From: Carboxylicivirga sediminis
GTDB taxonomy: Bacteria; Bacteroidota; Bacteroidia; Bacteroidales; Marinilabiliaceae
Reading direction: 5' to 3'
NCBI RefSeq assembly: GCF_018156225.1
Contig: NZ_JAGTAR010000011.1
Coordinates: forward strand, 1-64,000
DNA length: 64,000 nucleotides
Shown here: one piece after another, positions 48,242 through 57,656 of the stretch
How positions within the stretch are numbered: position 1 is the stretch's first letter
How the letters are laid out: every line of letters begins with the position of its first letter
Made by a program: the position numbers and the translations under genes
Notes under the pieces: model-generated
What the model was told of the DNA's origin: nothing
Database searches by the model: none
The model's input: the letters and a program-made list of their open reading frames with translations, nothing else

Positions 48242-48827
48242 ATTTACTAAGTAAGCCTTGTTTGCGAAGGGTTTCTTCCACATCTTCCATCTCATTGTAA
48301 AAAGCTTCGCCATATTTACGAATGATAGGCTCTTTCAAAAATTTGTAGACAGGAACTCCCAGTTGGCTGCCTAACTCCCGTGCCGGATGACAGATGGGCC
48401 AGGTGTGATAATTCAAGCCTTCGAAATCGGGGTATTTGGTTACCCTGATGGGGTACAAATGACAGGAAACCGGCTTTTTAAAGTCAATCAGACCTTCCTG
48501 ATACGCTTTGTCAATGGCGCATTTACAGATGCCTTTTTCATCAAAATAAGTATAGACACATTCTTTGCCATTAATAATGGGCGTCACCTTATCACCATCG
48601 CTATCAACTATCCATTTGCCTTGCTTCTCAATTTCGGCAATGGCAGTTTCAGTAAGGTAAGGCTTAATAACCGGGTAGATGTCTTCCAAAATAGTGGTTT
48701 CGTCGTCTTCCAACGGTGCACCCGATTCGCCCTCAACACAGCACTCACCTTTACATTTGTCCAGGTTACAAACAAACCGTTTCTCAAATATGTCAGTGCT
48801 AATTATCTTATCATCAATCTGAATCAT
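48240..48827 (-). CDS. DUF3109 family protein
   Basis: This 195-residue cytoplasmic protein matches the DUF3109 family: RFVCNLDKCKGECCVEGESGAPLEDDE, KECVYTYFDEKGICKCAIDKAY, KPVSCHLYPIRV and NYHTWPICHPARELG. Its eight or so conserved Cys suggest a metal or Fe-S cluster, similar to the YkgJ/CxxCxxCC-type proteins. Function is unknown. A TATCTTTG -7 box lies upstream at 48854-48861. Confidence 0.9.
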   Translation of the reverse strand: MIQIDDKIISTDIFEKRFVCNLDKCKGECCVEGESGAPLEDDETTILEDIYPVIKPYLTETAIAEIEKQGKWIVDSDGDKVTPIINGKECVYTYFDEKGICKCAIDKAYQEGLIDFKKPVSCHLYPIRVTKYPDFEGLNYHTWPICHPARELGSQLGVPVYKFLKEPIIRKYGEAFYNEMEDVEETLRKQGLLSK

Positions 48828-48853
48828 CTATCCTTGTTTTAAATAAAGCGCTG

Positions 48854-48861
48854 CAAAGATA
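48854..48861 (-). promoter_or_regulatory. Candidate -7 box for the DUF3109 gene
   Basis: Minus strand reads TATCTTTG, 26 bp before the ATG. Confidence 0.45.
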
Positions 48862-48884
48862 GAAAAATAGCTCACATTGTGTGT

Positions 48885-49880
48885 TTATGAGTTTAAGCCA
48901 AAAAACGTTAAAGTAGCCAATATAATCAGACCTATTAGCCACACAAAGCCATACATCATCCATACCAATGTCATTTTAAAGAAGGTATTAATCCACTTAC
49001 GATGATAGAGACGTTTAGCTCCAATGATTTGATAAAGAGGTACCAGAAAGTACAGATAGCCAATCCAACCTACCGAATAGTTTTTGAAAATGATGTTGAC
49101 AGCAATGACGATGGCAGTAATGGTAAATATAAATGAATGGATATTGAGCGCAAAAATTAAATGTCCGATATACAGACTGCGTGTTCTGAAGAAACTAATC
49201 CACAGGAAAAAAGCAAAAATAGGCATAAAAAGAAACAGTGACCACGAAGTGAACTGGTAGAGCTTGTTGACGTATAGTTCGGGGTAGTCTTTGATCATTC
49301 TGGCTGTTTTTGCATATTTCGAGTCACTATCATCCACATCCTCAACTGCATTTTCAATGTCGGCAATAAATGAGTCCATTTTGTCCAGCTCTGTCGAATC
49401 TATTTGTGAACTATCCAATTCTGCTTTAATGGCTTCGCGTGCGGCTACATAAATAGAATCGTTGCTATGCTTAACCGAATCAACCATAGCAGTTATTTCT
49501 GCTTTCCCAGTTTCTACTTTATTTTTGGTATTGTCGTAGTTGTATTGTATCGAATTGTTAGTAACAATAGACATGAGTAAAAACATTACAAAACTGATGA
49601 ACAGGTAAAAACGGAAAGGAGGCATGTATCTGGCTCTTTTGCCTGCAATGTAATCAAGCGTCAGTCGGCCGGGCTTAAAAAGTATGGTCACCAGGGTTTT
49701 TACCAGTCTGGTATCGAAGGTGATGATGGTGCCCATAAAATCAGCTATCATAAAGCGGATGGGGCGCTCGAGCTCTTTTACGGACTGTCCGCAGTTTGAA
49801 CAGTATTTGCCGCTAAATTGATTGTCGCAGTTTTTACAAATTATTAGCTCATTCTCGGTTTGGTGTTCGGCCGTACTCAT
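48885..49880 (-). CDS. DUF3667 domain-containing membrane protein
   Basis: This 331-residue protein has an N-terminal zinc-ribbon (CKNCDNQFSGKYCSNCGQS, four Cys near 15-33), a DUF3667-type segment (RFMIADFMGTIITFDTRLVKT, FKPGRLTLDYIAGKRARYMPP), a first membrane helix (~93-112), a Ser/Asp-rich extramembrane loop (~115-200), and three to four further helices to the end. The function is unknown; the zinc ribbon suggests protein or nucleic-acid contact. It is divergent from the cobalamin operon. Confidence 0.88.
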   Translation of the reverse strand: MSTAEHQTENELIICKNCDNQFSGKYCSNCGQSVKELERPIRFMIADFMGTIITFDTRLVKTLVTILFKPGRLTLDYIAGKRARYMPPFRFYLFISFVMFLLMSIVTNNSIQYNYDNTKNKVETGKAEITAMVDSVKHSNDSIYVAAREAIKAELDSSQIDSTELDKMDSFIADIENAVEDVDDSDSKYAKTARMIKDYPELYVNKLYQFTSWSLFLFMPIFAFFLWISFFRTRSLYIGHLIFALNIHSFIFTITAIVIAVNIIFKNYSVGWIGYLYFLVPLYQIIGAKRLYHRKWINTFFKMTLVWMMYGFVWLIGLIILATLTFFGLNS

Positions 49881-50004
49881 AAGATTTATAACTGGGTTTA
49901 GAATTGGTCCTAAAGATAATTTTTTATTGGTTTGGTGACAAAAACTGTGTATAAGTCTTAAGTTAATAAGTAGTGAAAGTCCCTGACGCCTGATCTTTAA
50001 TTGC

Positions 50005-50012
50005 TATATTTG
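50005..50012 (+). promoter_or_regulatory. Candidate -7 box for the cobalamin operon
   Basis: TATATTTG matches TAnnTTTG 20 bp before the cobQ start, giving a very short leader with no room for a cobalamin riboswitch. Confidence 0.5.
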
Positions 50013-50032
50013 GCAAAATTTTACCCCTACTT

Positions 50033-51511
50033 ATGAAAATGCACAAACCGATAATGTTTGTTGGTACCTGCTCCGATGCCGGTAAGAGTGTTTTAAATGC
50101 TGGTTTTTGCCGAATTTTAAAACAGGATGGCTTTCACCCGGCTCCGTTTAAGGCACAAAACATGTCTTTAAATAGCTATGCTACGCCTGAAGGTTATGAA
50201 ATTGGCCGGGCTCAGGCTGTGCAAGCCGAGGCATGCAGAATAGCCTGTCATACCGATATGAATCCTGTTCTGTTAAAACCAAGCGGCGAAATGATGTCAC
50301 AAGTCATTTTGAATGGTAAACCAGTAGGCAATCGTTCGGCTTATGAGTATTTCCGTAAAGATGATAATGCCCGTTTGTTTGATGAGGCCTATGCTACTTT
50401 CAGTCGACTGTCAGGAAGATATTCGCCCATTGTTATGGAAGGGGCAGGTTCAATATCTGAGTTAAACCTGAAGAAACGTGATATAGTTAATATGCGCATG
50501 GCTGCCCGGGCTGGCGCAGATGTTTATTTAGTGGGCGACATTGAGCGCGGTGGTGTGTTTGGCAGTGTTTATGGATCGGTAATGCTGCTTGATGAAGAGG
50601 AGCGTGCATTACTGAAGGGCATAATCATAAATAAATTCAGGGGTGATGTGCGTTTGTTTGACGAAGGCAGGCAGATAATTGAAGACCTCACTGGTATTCC
50701 GGTAGTGGGTGTAGTACCTTATCTTAACGATATTTATATTGAGGACGAGGATTCGGTGGCGCTTGAAACCCGAAATAATATACCCGTAGAGGACAAAGTG
50801 AATGTAGCTGTTGTAAAGTTGCCGCAGATGTCAAACTTTACCGATTTTAATGCTTTGCAGTTTGATAAGCGCATAAATGTATACTATTCAACAGAGCTAT
50901 CTCAAATTGAAAAGGCCGATATTGTTATTCTCCCGGGCTCAAAAAGTACAATCAAAGATTTGCTTTACATCCGCGAAAAAGGTATTCCAGCTCTGTTAAA
51001 ACAAATGCAGCAGGCTAATAAAACAATTATAGGTATTTGCGGAGGTTACCAGATGATGGGTGAGCGTATTGATGATCCGGATAATATTGAAGGTATTGTT
51101 TCGACAGTTGAAGGAATCGGGCTACTGCCTATGACCACGGTGATTACGAATCATAAAAAAACGGTGCAGCAACAATTTACTTTTCTTGATGGCAGGGGTA
51201 TTTGTGCCGGCTACGAGATACATATGGGTGAAAGTACGATGCACAGTAATGTACGCCAGTTAGTTACCACAATTGACGGACATGCCGATGGTATTTATCT
51301 GAGTGAATATTGCTGGGGAACCTATATGCATGGGATACTTGATAACCAGGAGGTAATTGATCGGCTGGTAGCACCTTATACCAATGAACCAGGTGCATTG
51401 TTTTCGTATAATGAGTTTAAAGAAAACGAATACGATCGTCTGGCAGCACATTTGCGTCAGCACATTAATATAAAAACCATTTATGATAATGCCGGTATCC
51501 TTAATCAGTAA
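50033..51511 (+). CDS. cobQ: Cobyric acid synthase
   Basis: This 492-residue enzyme amidates side chains b, d, e and g of adenosylcobyrinic a,c-diamide, with ATP and glutamine. The N-terminal ATPase domain shows the P-loop variant GTCSDAGKSVLNAGFCRIL and the C-terminal class I glutaminase has ICGGYQMMG with the nucleophile Cys and MHGILDN with the catalytic His. KAQNMSLNSY is a family signature. Length is normal. It is the first gene of a four-gene late-cobalamin operon; cobD begins inside its 3' end. Confidence 0.97.
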   Translation: MKMHKPIMFVGTCSDAGKSVLNAGFCRILKQDGFHPAPFKAQNMSLNSYATPEGYEIGRAQAVQAEACRIACHTDMNPVLLKPSGEMMSQVILNGKPVGNRSAYEYFRKDDNARLFDEAYATFSRLSGRYSPIVMEGAGSISELNLKKRDIVNMRMAARAGADVYLVGDIERGGVFGSVYGSVMLLDEEERALLKGIIINKFRGDVRLFDEGRQIIEDLTGIPVVGVVPYLNDIYIEDEDSVALETRNNIPVEDKVNVAVVKLPQMSNFTDFNALQFDKRINVYYSTELSQIEKADIVILPGSKSTIKDLLYIREKGIPALLKQMQQANKTIIGICGGYQMMGERIDDPDNIEGIVSTVEGIGLLPMTTVITNHKKTVQQQFTFLDGRGICAGYEIHMGESTMHSNVRQLVTTIDGHADGIYLSEYCWGTYMHGILDNQEVIDRLVAPYTNEPGALFSYNEFKENEYDRLAAHLRQHINIKTIYDNAGILNQ

Positions 51512-52532
51512 AAGCAGTCAGTTTGCTCATGGCAATGATGCTTATCGCTATTGTCATGATATAATTGCTGATTTTAGTACTAACACGTGGTATAAAGGCC
51601 CTCATCCGGAGTTGCTTAGCTGTCTTAAAGGTAATATGTCCTGCATTGCCAACTATCCTGAATTGCAAAGTGAATCGCTTACTGCTGCTTTGGCAGATAA
51701 TCACCATTTGGCTGAAGATCAGGTGTTGGTTTGTAACGGAACCGCTGAGGCTATATTTTACATTGCTCAGAGCTATGCCAATGCCAGCAGTCGCATCATT
51801 ACCCCCACTTTTTCTGAATATGAGCATGCATGTCAGGTTTACAATCATCAGATTAGTTATTGTGGCGCAGGTTTCCTTTCAGATGGAATGAATACACCTG
51901 AAGGGCTATTCTGGTTATGCAACCCCAATAATCCAACAGGTGAGGTGTTTTCAAAAGAGCTATTGCTCGATCTCATTAAGAATAATCCTCAGACCACATT
52001 TGTGATTGATGAAGCCTATGCTGATTTTTGCATCGAGGATATGTCCATGATTCCATATATTGGCAGGTTTAAGAACCTGCTGATCCTTAAGTCGATGACT
52101 AAAAACTATTGCTTGCCTGGATTGCGACTGGGATATGTATTAGGTCATCAGGCTGTTGTTAGTCAATTATCCGTCTATAGGCCGCCCTGGTCGGTTAATA
52201 GTCTGGCGCTTAAAGCAGGTGAATTTGCCCTTCGCCAACCAATTATTGATGAGCTTGAATTATTAACGTATCTGAGTCTGTCAAAGACTTTCAGGACTGA
52301 GCTTGCAGCCATCCCCGGTATTGAAGTCTATCCGTCTTCAACAGGCTATTTTCTGGTTAAAACACCTATGCTGGCAGCTGAATTAAAGCAATTATTAGTG
52401 GAAAAGTATGGTTTGCTGGTGCGCGATGCCAGTAATTTCCGAACCTTGAGCGAATACCATATACGGCTGGCTACTCTTTCGCGAGATAAAAATGATAGCC
52501 TGATAACAGCCTTTAAAAGTATATTCCAATGA
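51483..52532 (+). CDS. cobD: Threonine-phosphate decarboxylase / class I-II aminotransferase family
   Basis: This 349-residue PLP-dependent protein belongs to the fold-type I aminotransferase family (histidinol-phosphate aminotransferase/CobD branch): GNDAYRYCHDIIADFSTNTWYKG, VCNGTAEAIFYIAQ, WLCNPNNPTGEVF, FVIDEAYADF and the PLP lysine in LKSMTKNYCLPGLRLGY. In this operon it is best read as L-threonine-O-3-phosphate decarboxylase, making (R)-1-amino-2-propanol phosphate for the nucleotide loop. It overlaps cobQ by 29 nt; a second possible start (MPVSLIS) lies 6 nt downstream. Histidinol-phosphate aminotransferase is the alternative, less fitting the context. Confidence 0.9.
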   Translation: MIMPVSLISKSSQFAHGNDAYRYCHDIIADFSTNTWYKGPHPELLSCLKGNMSCIANYPELQSESLTAALADNHHLAEDQVLVCNGTAEAIFYIAQSYANASSRIITPTFSEYEHACQVYNHQISYCGAGFLSDGMNTPEGLFWLCNPNNPTGEVFSKELLLDLIKNNPQTTFVIDEAYADFCIEDMSMIPYIGRFKNLLILKSMTKNYCLPGLRLGYVLGHQAVVSQLSVYRPPWSVNSLALKAGEFALRQPIIDELELLTYLSLSKTFRTELAAIPGIEVYPSSTGYFLVKTPMLAAELKQLLVEKYGLLVRDASNFRTLSEYHIRLATLSRDKNDSLITAFKSIFQ

Positions 52533-53476
52533 TTGAATATGCAGATTTATGGCTGGTATTGGCAGTCGTATTGGCCTATTTGCTTGATTTACTTCTGGGC
52601 GATCCGATAGCGTTACCCCATCCTGTGGTTTATTTTGGGCGGATGATTAGTTTCTCAGAGCATCGGTTAAATAAAGGTAGCTATCGTTTACTTAAAGGTT
52701 TGTTCTCCAGTGTCGGGCTAATAATGTTAGTATATCTGGCGTTTTATTGGCTTATGTTTTGGTCTCAACACGTTGGTGTGTGGTTAAATGCTTTGCTGAC
52801 TATGCTTTTCTTCTTTTACGGCCTGGCCAACAAAACGCTTATTAAGGAAGGTGTTAATGTGTTTAAGGTCTTAGAAAAAAACGGGATAGAGGCTGGTCGC
52901 CGGCAGTTGAGTCGCATAGTGGGGCGGGATACTTCTCAACTGTCCGAACAGCAGGTAAGAAAGGCGGCTCTTGAAACCATGGCAGAGAACTTGAGTGATG
53001 GAGTGGTTGCCCCTGTTTTTTGGTTCATCTTATTAGGTGTTCCGGGTATGATGGCTTATAAAATGATTAATACACTTGACTCAATGGTTGGCTATAAGAA
53101 CGAGCGTTACCTGTTGTATGGGCGGGCAGGGGCCTATATTGATGATGCGGCTAATTATCTGCCGGCTCGCATAACGGCTTTATTAATGGCTGCAGTGACA
53201 GGCTCAGTGCGTGCCATGCGGTTTGTTGCCATGTTTGGTAATAAACACAGTAGCCCCAATGCCGGGTATCCTGAGGCAGCGCTGGCAGGTCTTTTAGATG
53301 CCAAATTTGGCGGGCCAAATATTTATCATGGTCAGATGGTTGATAAACCGTTTATTGGTATCAATGAGCGTCCATTGCAATTGAACGATGTGTATAAAGC
53401 TGCGAAGGTGAACCACTTGGTGTGCCTGTGTAGTATTCTTTTGTGTGTAGTAATAAGATATATAATTCTTCAGTAA
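52529..53476 (+). CDS. cbiB: Adenosylcobinamide-phosphate synthase
   Basis: This 315-residue inner-membrane protein attaches aminopropanol phosphate to adenosylcobyric acid. Family marks are LLLGDPIALPHPVVYFGRMISF, VGRDTSQLSEQQVRKAALETMAENLSDGVVAPVFWF in two parts, MINTLDSMVGYKNERY, GAYIDDAANYLPARI and SSPNAGYPEAALAGLL. It has about five hydrophobic segments. The start ATG overlaps the cobD stop by 4 nt (ATGA), and the stop TAA overlaps the cobT start. Confidence 0.97.
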   Translation: MIEYADLWLVLAVVLAYLLDLLLGDPIALPHPVVYFGRMISFSEHRLNKGSYRLLKGLFSSVGLIMLVYLAFYWLMFWSQHVGVWLNALLTMLFFFYGLANKTLIKEGVNVFKVLEKNGIEAGRRQLSRIVGRDTSQLSEQQVRKAALETMAENLSDGVVAPVFWFILLGVPGMMAYKMINTLDSMVGYKNERYLLYGRAGAYIDDAANYLPARITALLMAAVTGSVRAMRFVAMFGNKHSSPNAGYPEAALAGLLDAKFGGPNIYHGQMVDKPFIGINERPLQLNDVYKAAKVNHLVCLCSILLCVVIRYIILQ

Positions 53477-54558
53477 TGATTAAACTGGATAACCTTAACA
53501 TTGAGCCACTTCAGGATGAATTGGCCGAACAGCTTCAATATAAAATTGATCAGAAAGCCAAGCCTGTTGGTTCCCTGGGGCAGATGGAACGTCTGGCTAA
53601 GCAAATTGGCATGATACAAGGTTCTTTAACACCTCAATTGAGTAAACCGGTGATGCTAACAGTGGCAGCTGATCATCACATCTGCGATGAGGGAGTAAGT
53701 CCTTGTCCGGTTGAGATAACCTGGCAGCAGTGCCTGAATTTTCTTAATGGAGGTGGAGGCATAGGTCTTTTCTCGCAGGAGTATGGTTTTGATTTAAAAG
53801 TGGTGGATGCGGGTGTTAATTTTGACTTTCAGCCACACCCAAGGCTAATAGATGCAAAGGTGAGGAAAGGTACCCGTAACTTTTCAAAAGAACCGGCGAT
53901 GACCATGGATGAATGTCTGCAGGCATTGGATAATGGGCGCAATATTGTAGCAAAGTTAGCGGATGAAGGCACTAATGTAGTTGGTTTTGGGGAGATGGGG
54001 ATTGGTAATACCTCACCAGCTTCTGCTTTGTTGTCAGTTTTCACCGGGCTGGATGTGGACAAGGCTGTTGGGCCTGGTTCGGGCTTAACTACAGAAGGTG
54101 TTATGAATAAAGCCAGGGTGTTAGGAGATGCTATCAAGCAGCATGGAATTTCTGATAATGCCATTGAGAATCTGGCACGCTTTGGTGGCCTTGAGATTGC
54201 TACCATAGCAGGAGGTATGCTTGAAGCGGCTGCCCGCCGAATGATAATTATAACTGATGGATTTATAACAACTTCGGCTTTGCTGGCAGCGTATGCCATT
54301 GAACCTAATGTTGTCAACTATGCCCTTTTTTCTCATCAGTCGCAGGAGCAAGGGCATAAACACATGGTCGATTATCTTGGGGGTGAGCCAATTTTGGATT
54401 TAGGATTTCGTTTAGGAGAAGGAACAGGTGCAGCGGTAGCTTATGCTGTTGTGAAAGGTGCGGTGGCTATGTTAAACAAAATGACATCCTTTGATGAAGC
54501 AGCTATTGTTAACACAGCCAACCTTGGAATACGAATTACTGATGAGAGTAATAATTAA
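53476..54558 (+). CDS. cobT: Nicotinate-nucleotide-dimethylbenzimidazole phosphoribosyltransferase
   Basis: This 360-residue enzyme activates the lower-ligand base by making alpha-ribazole phosphate. Motifs: KPVGSLGQMERLAKQIG at the N-terminus, TVAADHHICDEGVSP, GEMGIGNTSPASAL, and LDLGFRLGEGTGAAVA with the catalytic Glu. The start is the ATG in TAATG, overlapping the cbiB stop by 1 nt. The stop overlaps the 3' end of the convergent porin-like gene by 4 nt. No cobS, cobU or cobC is seen after it in this window. Confidence 0.97.
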   Translation: MIKLDNLNIEPLQDELAEQLQYKIDQKAKPVGSLGQMERLAKQIGMIQGSLTPQLSKPVMLTVAADHHICDEGVSPCPVEITWQQCLNFLNGGGGIGLFSQEYGFDLKVVDAGVNFDFQPHPRLIDAKVRKGTRNFSKEPAMTMDECLQALDNGRNIVAKLADEGTNVVGFGEMGIGNTSPASALLSVFTGLDVDKAVGPGSGLTTEGVMNKARVLGDAIKQHGISDNAIENLARFGGLEIATIAGGMLEAAARRMIIITDGFITTSALLAAYAIEPNVVNYALFSHQSQEQGHKHMVDYLGGEPILDLGFRLGEGTGAAVAYAVVKGAVAMLNKMTSFDEAAIVNTANLGIRITDESNN

Positions 54559-55835
54559 AAGTTAAACCCGAGTCCAAATTCAAAACAATTACCAGTTGGT
54601 ATCGAAAACTCCGAAGGAGTAAGGTTCTGCCTGAACTGGTAATTGGCTTTAATAACAATATCTTCGGTAAGGTTAATATTGGTGCCTAATGCCAGTATAT
54701 TCATATAGTTTTGTATGCGCGGGTATTCACTTAGTCGGCTATCTACCTTATGGTGTGTATTGAGGTGTTCATACCTGACAAAGAACGACCATTTCATCTC
54801 ATGCGTGTCCAAGATTGTTTTATTGATGTCTTTCCGGTGGCGCCAGAGCCAGTGAAGAATATCAACGCCTGCCTCGGTGTAGGCACCAAATACTTGTGAT
54901 CCCAGAACCTGTCCGTTATTACTATCCTGACTAGTAAGATGGTAAACTCCATAGGAATCTGACAGCCACCCGTAAGTCCCGGCAGCTAGTACTCTGAAAT
55001 TTTGACGGGCATATCGTGCATAGCCAGATAATAGTGATAGTTTAGAATTGAGTTGCTGTGAAGCATCTTCTATTTGATAGGCATCATTGCCGTTTGAACC
55101 GTAATAGCCCGATATGTTCAGGTCTAATCCCGATTTGTTAGTATAATTTAGTTGACCTACCCAGGCAAGGGAGTTCAAGTCAAATGCTTCGCGACCATTT
55201 CTTACCCAGGTAGCACTTCTGAAGTGTTGTGCATCCAAAGCGGTAACAACACTGGTAAAATAGCTTATGCTGGGCGATAGTTGTCCATAGGCAGCCAGTC
55301 CCAACTCTATCCAGGTTGATGGAAGTATTAATCGTTCGGTTTCGGGCCGGTTAACAGAGTAAAACAAAATTGGCTCGTCATTGCTATTGATGTAGCCAAT
55401 ACCTAAGGGATGAAAACCGGCACGCAGATTAAATGCTTTATTGAAGCGATAGTCCATAAAGAGTTCAAAGTTTATCTCGGTATGGCTCTCCTGTCCGGAG
55501 CTTAAATATTCAACCTGCAGTTCCGAGTTAATAATCAATTTGTCATTGAATCTGTAGCCAAAGAATGTGGCAAGTCGGTAGAGGTTGCTGTAATAGAGTT
55601 CGATATCGCCTAATGCATCCTTGTCAGGAGTATAGCCGGGTGTTGTTACTGTATTAATCTCTCCAAAGCCACTTACTGACCATGGCTTATCTGAATAGAA
55701 TATACCAGAAGCTGCCTTGCCCAGTCCCGGATACTGATTAGTGACACTTGTAATGGAGTCTTGAATGTTGTTACCGGCAAAAGTGAAGCTGGTAGTCAGG
55801 AGTAATAGTGCTAAGATATAACCTCTCATACGCAT
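54555..55835 (-). CDS. Porin-like outer-membrane beta-barrel protein
   Basis: This 426-residue protein has a signal peptide (GYILALLLLTTSFTFAG) and a beta-strand pattern through to the end, with the C-terminal FEFGLGFNF closing on Phe as outer-membrane barrels do. SELQVEYLSSGQ, NFELFMDYRFNKAFNLRAGFHP and GYINSNDEPILFYSVNRPETER resemble Bacteroidota porins of the phosphate/outer membrane channel type. No family can be named with certainty. The gene is convergent with cobT, sharing 4 nt at the 3' ends. Confidence 0.82.
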   Translation of the reverse strand: MRMRGYILALLLLTTSFTFAGNNIQDSITSVTNQYPGLGKAASGIFYSDKPWSVSGFGEINTVTTPGYTPDKDALGDIELYYSNLYRLATFFGYRFNDKLIINSELQVEYLSSGQESHTEINFELFMDYRFNKAFNLRAGFHPLGIGYINSNDEPILFYSVNRPETERLILPSTWIELGLAAYGQLSPSISYFTSVVTALDAQHFRSATWVRNGREAFDLNSLAWVGQLNYTNKSGLDLNISGYYGSNGNDAYQIEDASQQLNSKLSLLSGYARYARQNFRVLAAGTYGWLSDSYGVYHLTSQDSNNGQVLGSQVFGAYTEAGVDILHWLWRHRKDINKTILDTHEMKWSFFVRYEHLNTHHKVDSRLSEYPRIQNYMNILALGTNINLTEDIVIKANYQFRQNLTPSEFSIPTGNCFEFGLGFNF

Positions 55836-55956
55836 TAATTTATCTATTGTTAGATATGATTGCCATACTTTATTAAAACGTTGGCATTCAATTGGATAAT
55901 GACAATTAGATTTTATTTGAGAGATTTGAGAGGAGAGGAAAGTTTGAATTGAGGTT

Positions 55957-55996
55957 TAAAAAAAAAGATTGCTTAACACTGTAAGCAATCTTTTTT
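55957..55996 (-). terminator. Rho-independent terminator after tRNA-Phe
   Basis: gattgctta (55967-55975) pairs with taagcaatc (55982-55990), followed on the minus strand by nine T. It ends the tRNA transcript. Confidence 0.9.
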
Positions 55997-55997
55997 G

Positions 55998-56070
<73 letters not shown>

Positions 56071-56072
56071 GA

Positions 56073-56153
56073 GTTATTTTTACAAAGTAAAAATAACATA
56101 AACAATAACCCTTTACCCTTTGGATTAATAACCTGTCCCCACAGGTTATTAAT
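56073..56153. repeat. Two hairpins between the tRNA-Phe copies
   Basis: gttattttta/taaaaataac (56073-56097, 10 bp) and attaataacctgt/acaggttattaat (56124-56153, perfect 13 bp with CCCC loop). They may be processing sites or a repeat element; neither has a U tract that clearly fits a terminator. Confidence 0.55.
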
Positions 56154-56180
56154 AAACCCTAAAATCAGCCTTACGACTGG

Positions 56181-56253
<73 letters not shown>

Positions 56254-56407
56254 AATCTGTGTCAAACCCCCGCGTATCGGGACTTTTCGTTGCATCTCTT
56301 CCGAATTGCGGTTGCAAATATAGGCAAAGATTTTATACCACAAAAACATTTTTCAACTTTTAGTGTTGCTTTTCTTTAATGGGTGTGTGAATTTGCCTGA
56401 TGTTTAG

Positions 56408-56415
56408 TATTTTTG
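56408..56415 (+). promoter_or_regulatory. Candidate -7 box for the M16 peptidase gene
   Basis: TATTTTTG matches TAnnTTTG, 18 bp before the ATG at 56434. Confidence 0.5.
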
Positions 56416-56433
56416 CACCCTCAAAAAAAATTA

Positions 56434-57654
56434 ATGGAATATCAAATATATACTTTGCGAAATGGCATTCGCGTTATTCATCGGCAGGATAAGTCGGCAG
56501 TTGGGTATTGTGGGTTAATTATCAATGCAGGTTCGCGTGATGAGAAGGAAGAGGAGCATGGCATGGCTCATTTTATTGAGCATGTAATTTTTAAAGGGAC
56601 CAAAAAGCGAAAAGCTTATCATGTATTGAGTCGGTTGGATGATGTAGGAGGGGAGTTGAACGCCTACACCACCAAAGAAGAGACCTGTATTTATGCTTCA
56701 TTTTTAAAGCAGGATTATGAACGTGCCATAGAACTTATTCATGATATTACTTTTAATTCTACATTTCCAATTAAAGAGCTGGCTAAAGAAAAAGAGGTGA
56801 TTGTGGATGAAATCAACTCCTATAAGGACAGTCCGGCCGAGTATATCTTTGATGAGTTTGAAGAGATGCTATTCAAAGGCGATCCAATGGGGCGTAATAT
56901 ACTGGGGACAGAGAAAAAACTGAAAACATTTGATGAGAAAATGATTCGTCAGTTTATGCAGGCCAACTATAATACTGATGAGATGGTGTTTTGCTCGGTT
57001 GGTAGTGCCTCTTTCAAGAAAATAATCAAATGGGCCGAAAAGTATTTTGGGGATGTTGAGGAAAATATCCGTTCATTTAGCCGACCTGAGGTTAATAGGT
57101 ATGTGCCCGAATCGCAAACCATAGAGCGCGATACGCATCAGTGCCATGTGATGATAGGTAATGTGGCCTACGACTTCAGGCACGACAAGCGACTGCATCT
57201 GCATTTACTGAATAACCTGCTTGGCGGGCCCGGTATGAACTCACGACTGAATATGGCTCTGCGCGAAAAAAATGGTATAGCATACAATGTGGAGTCCAGT
57301 TATGCTCCTTATTTTGGCACCGGTGTTTTTAATATCTATTTTGGCACCGACGAAGAGAATCTGATTCGCTCATTTGGTATTATTGATCGTGAGCTAAAGT
57401 TATTGCGGGATAAGCCGCTGGGAGCATTACAGTTACATAAGGCGGCGAGGCAGCTTAAAGGGCAGCTCACTATATCATCCGATAATCGGGAAAACCTTAT
57501 GTTATCGATGGGTAAAAGCTTTATGCTCTACGATCAGGTAGACTCGCTGGATGTAATCTGTAACAAAATAGATTCCATTAAGGCGTCTGAATTACAGGAT
57601 GTCGCCAATGAAATCCTTAATCCTAACAGTTTGTCGTACCTCATTTATAAATAG
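56434..57654 (+). CDS. M16 family zinc metallopeptidase
   Basis: This 406-residue protein has the inverted zinc motif HFIEH at residues 46-50 (HxxEH) and the second Glu region in VIVDEINSYKDSPAEYIFDEFEE. LGGPGMNSRLNMALREKNGIAYNVES is the typical processing-peptidase C-domain motif. It has no signal peptide, so it is probably cytoplasmic. Such enzymes degrade or process peptides. The start is ATG 56434 because the longer frame begins with TTG at 56413. The O-methyltransferase gene follows after 2 nt. Confidence 0.94.
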   Translation: MEYQIYTLRNGIRVIHRQDKSAVGYCGLIINAGSRDEKEEEHGMAHFIEHVIFKGTKKRKAYHVLSRLDDVGGELNAYTTKEETCIYASFLKQDYERAIELIHDITFNSTFPIKELAKEKEVIVDEINSYKDSPAEYIFDEFEEMLFKGDPMGRNILGTEKKLKTFDEKMIRQFMQANYNTDEMVFCSVGSASFKKIIKWAEKYFGDVEENIRSFSRPEVNRYVPESQTIERDTHQCHVMIGNVAYDFRHDKRLHLHLLNNLLGGPGMNSRLNMALREKNGIAYNVESSYAPYFGTGVFNIYFGTDEENLIRSFGIIDRELKLLRDKPLGALQLHKAARQLKGQLTISSDNRENLMLSMGKSFMLYDQVDSLDVICNKIDSIKASELQDVANEILNPNSLSYLIYK

Positions 57655-57656
57655 TA

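Noticed and set aside
49881-50032. Cobalamin riboswitch before cobQ
   Set aside because: I looked for the B12-box and the conserved core and found neither; the likely -7 box leaves only about a 15-nt leader.
53829-54317. 162-residue minus-strand open frame
   Set aside because: It is antisense to cobT, which has full family motifs; composition is that of a shadow frame.
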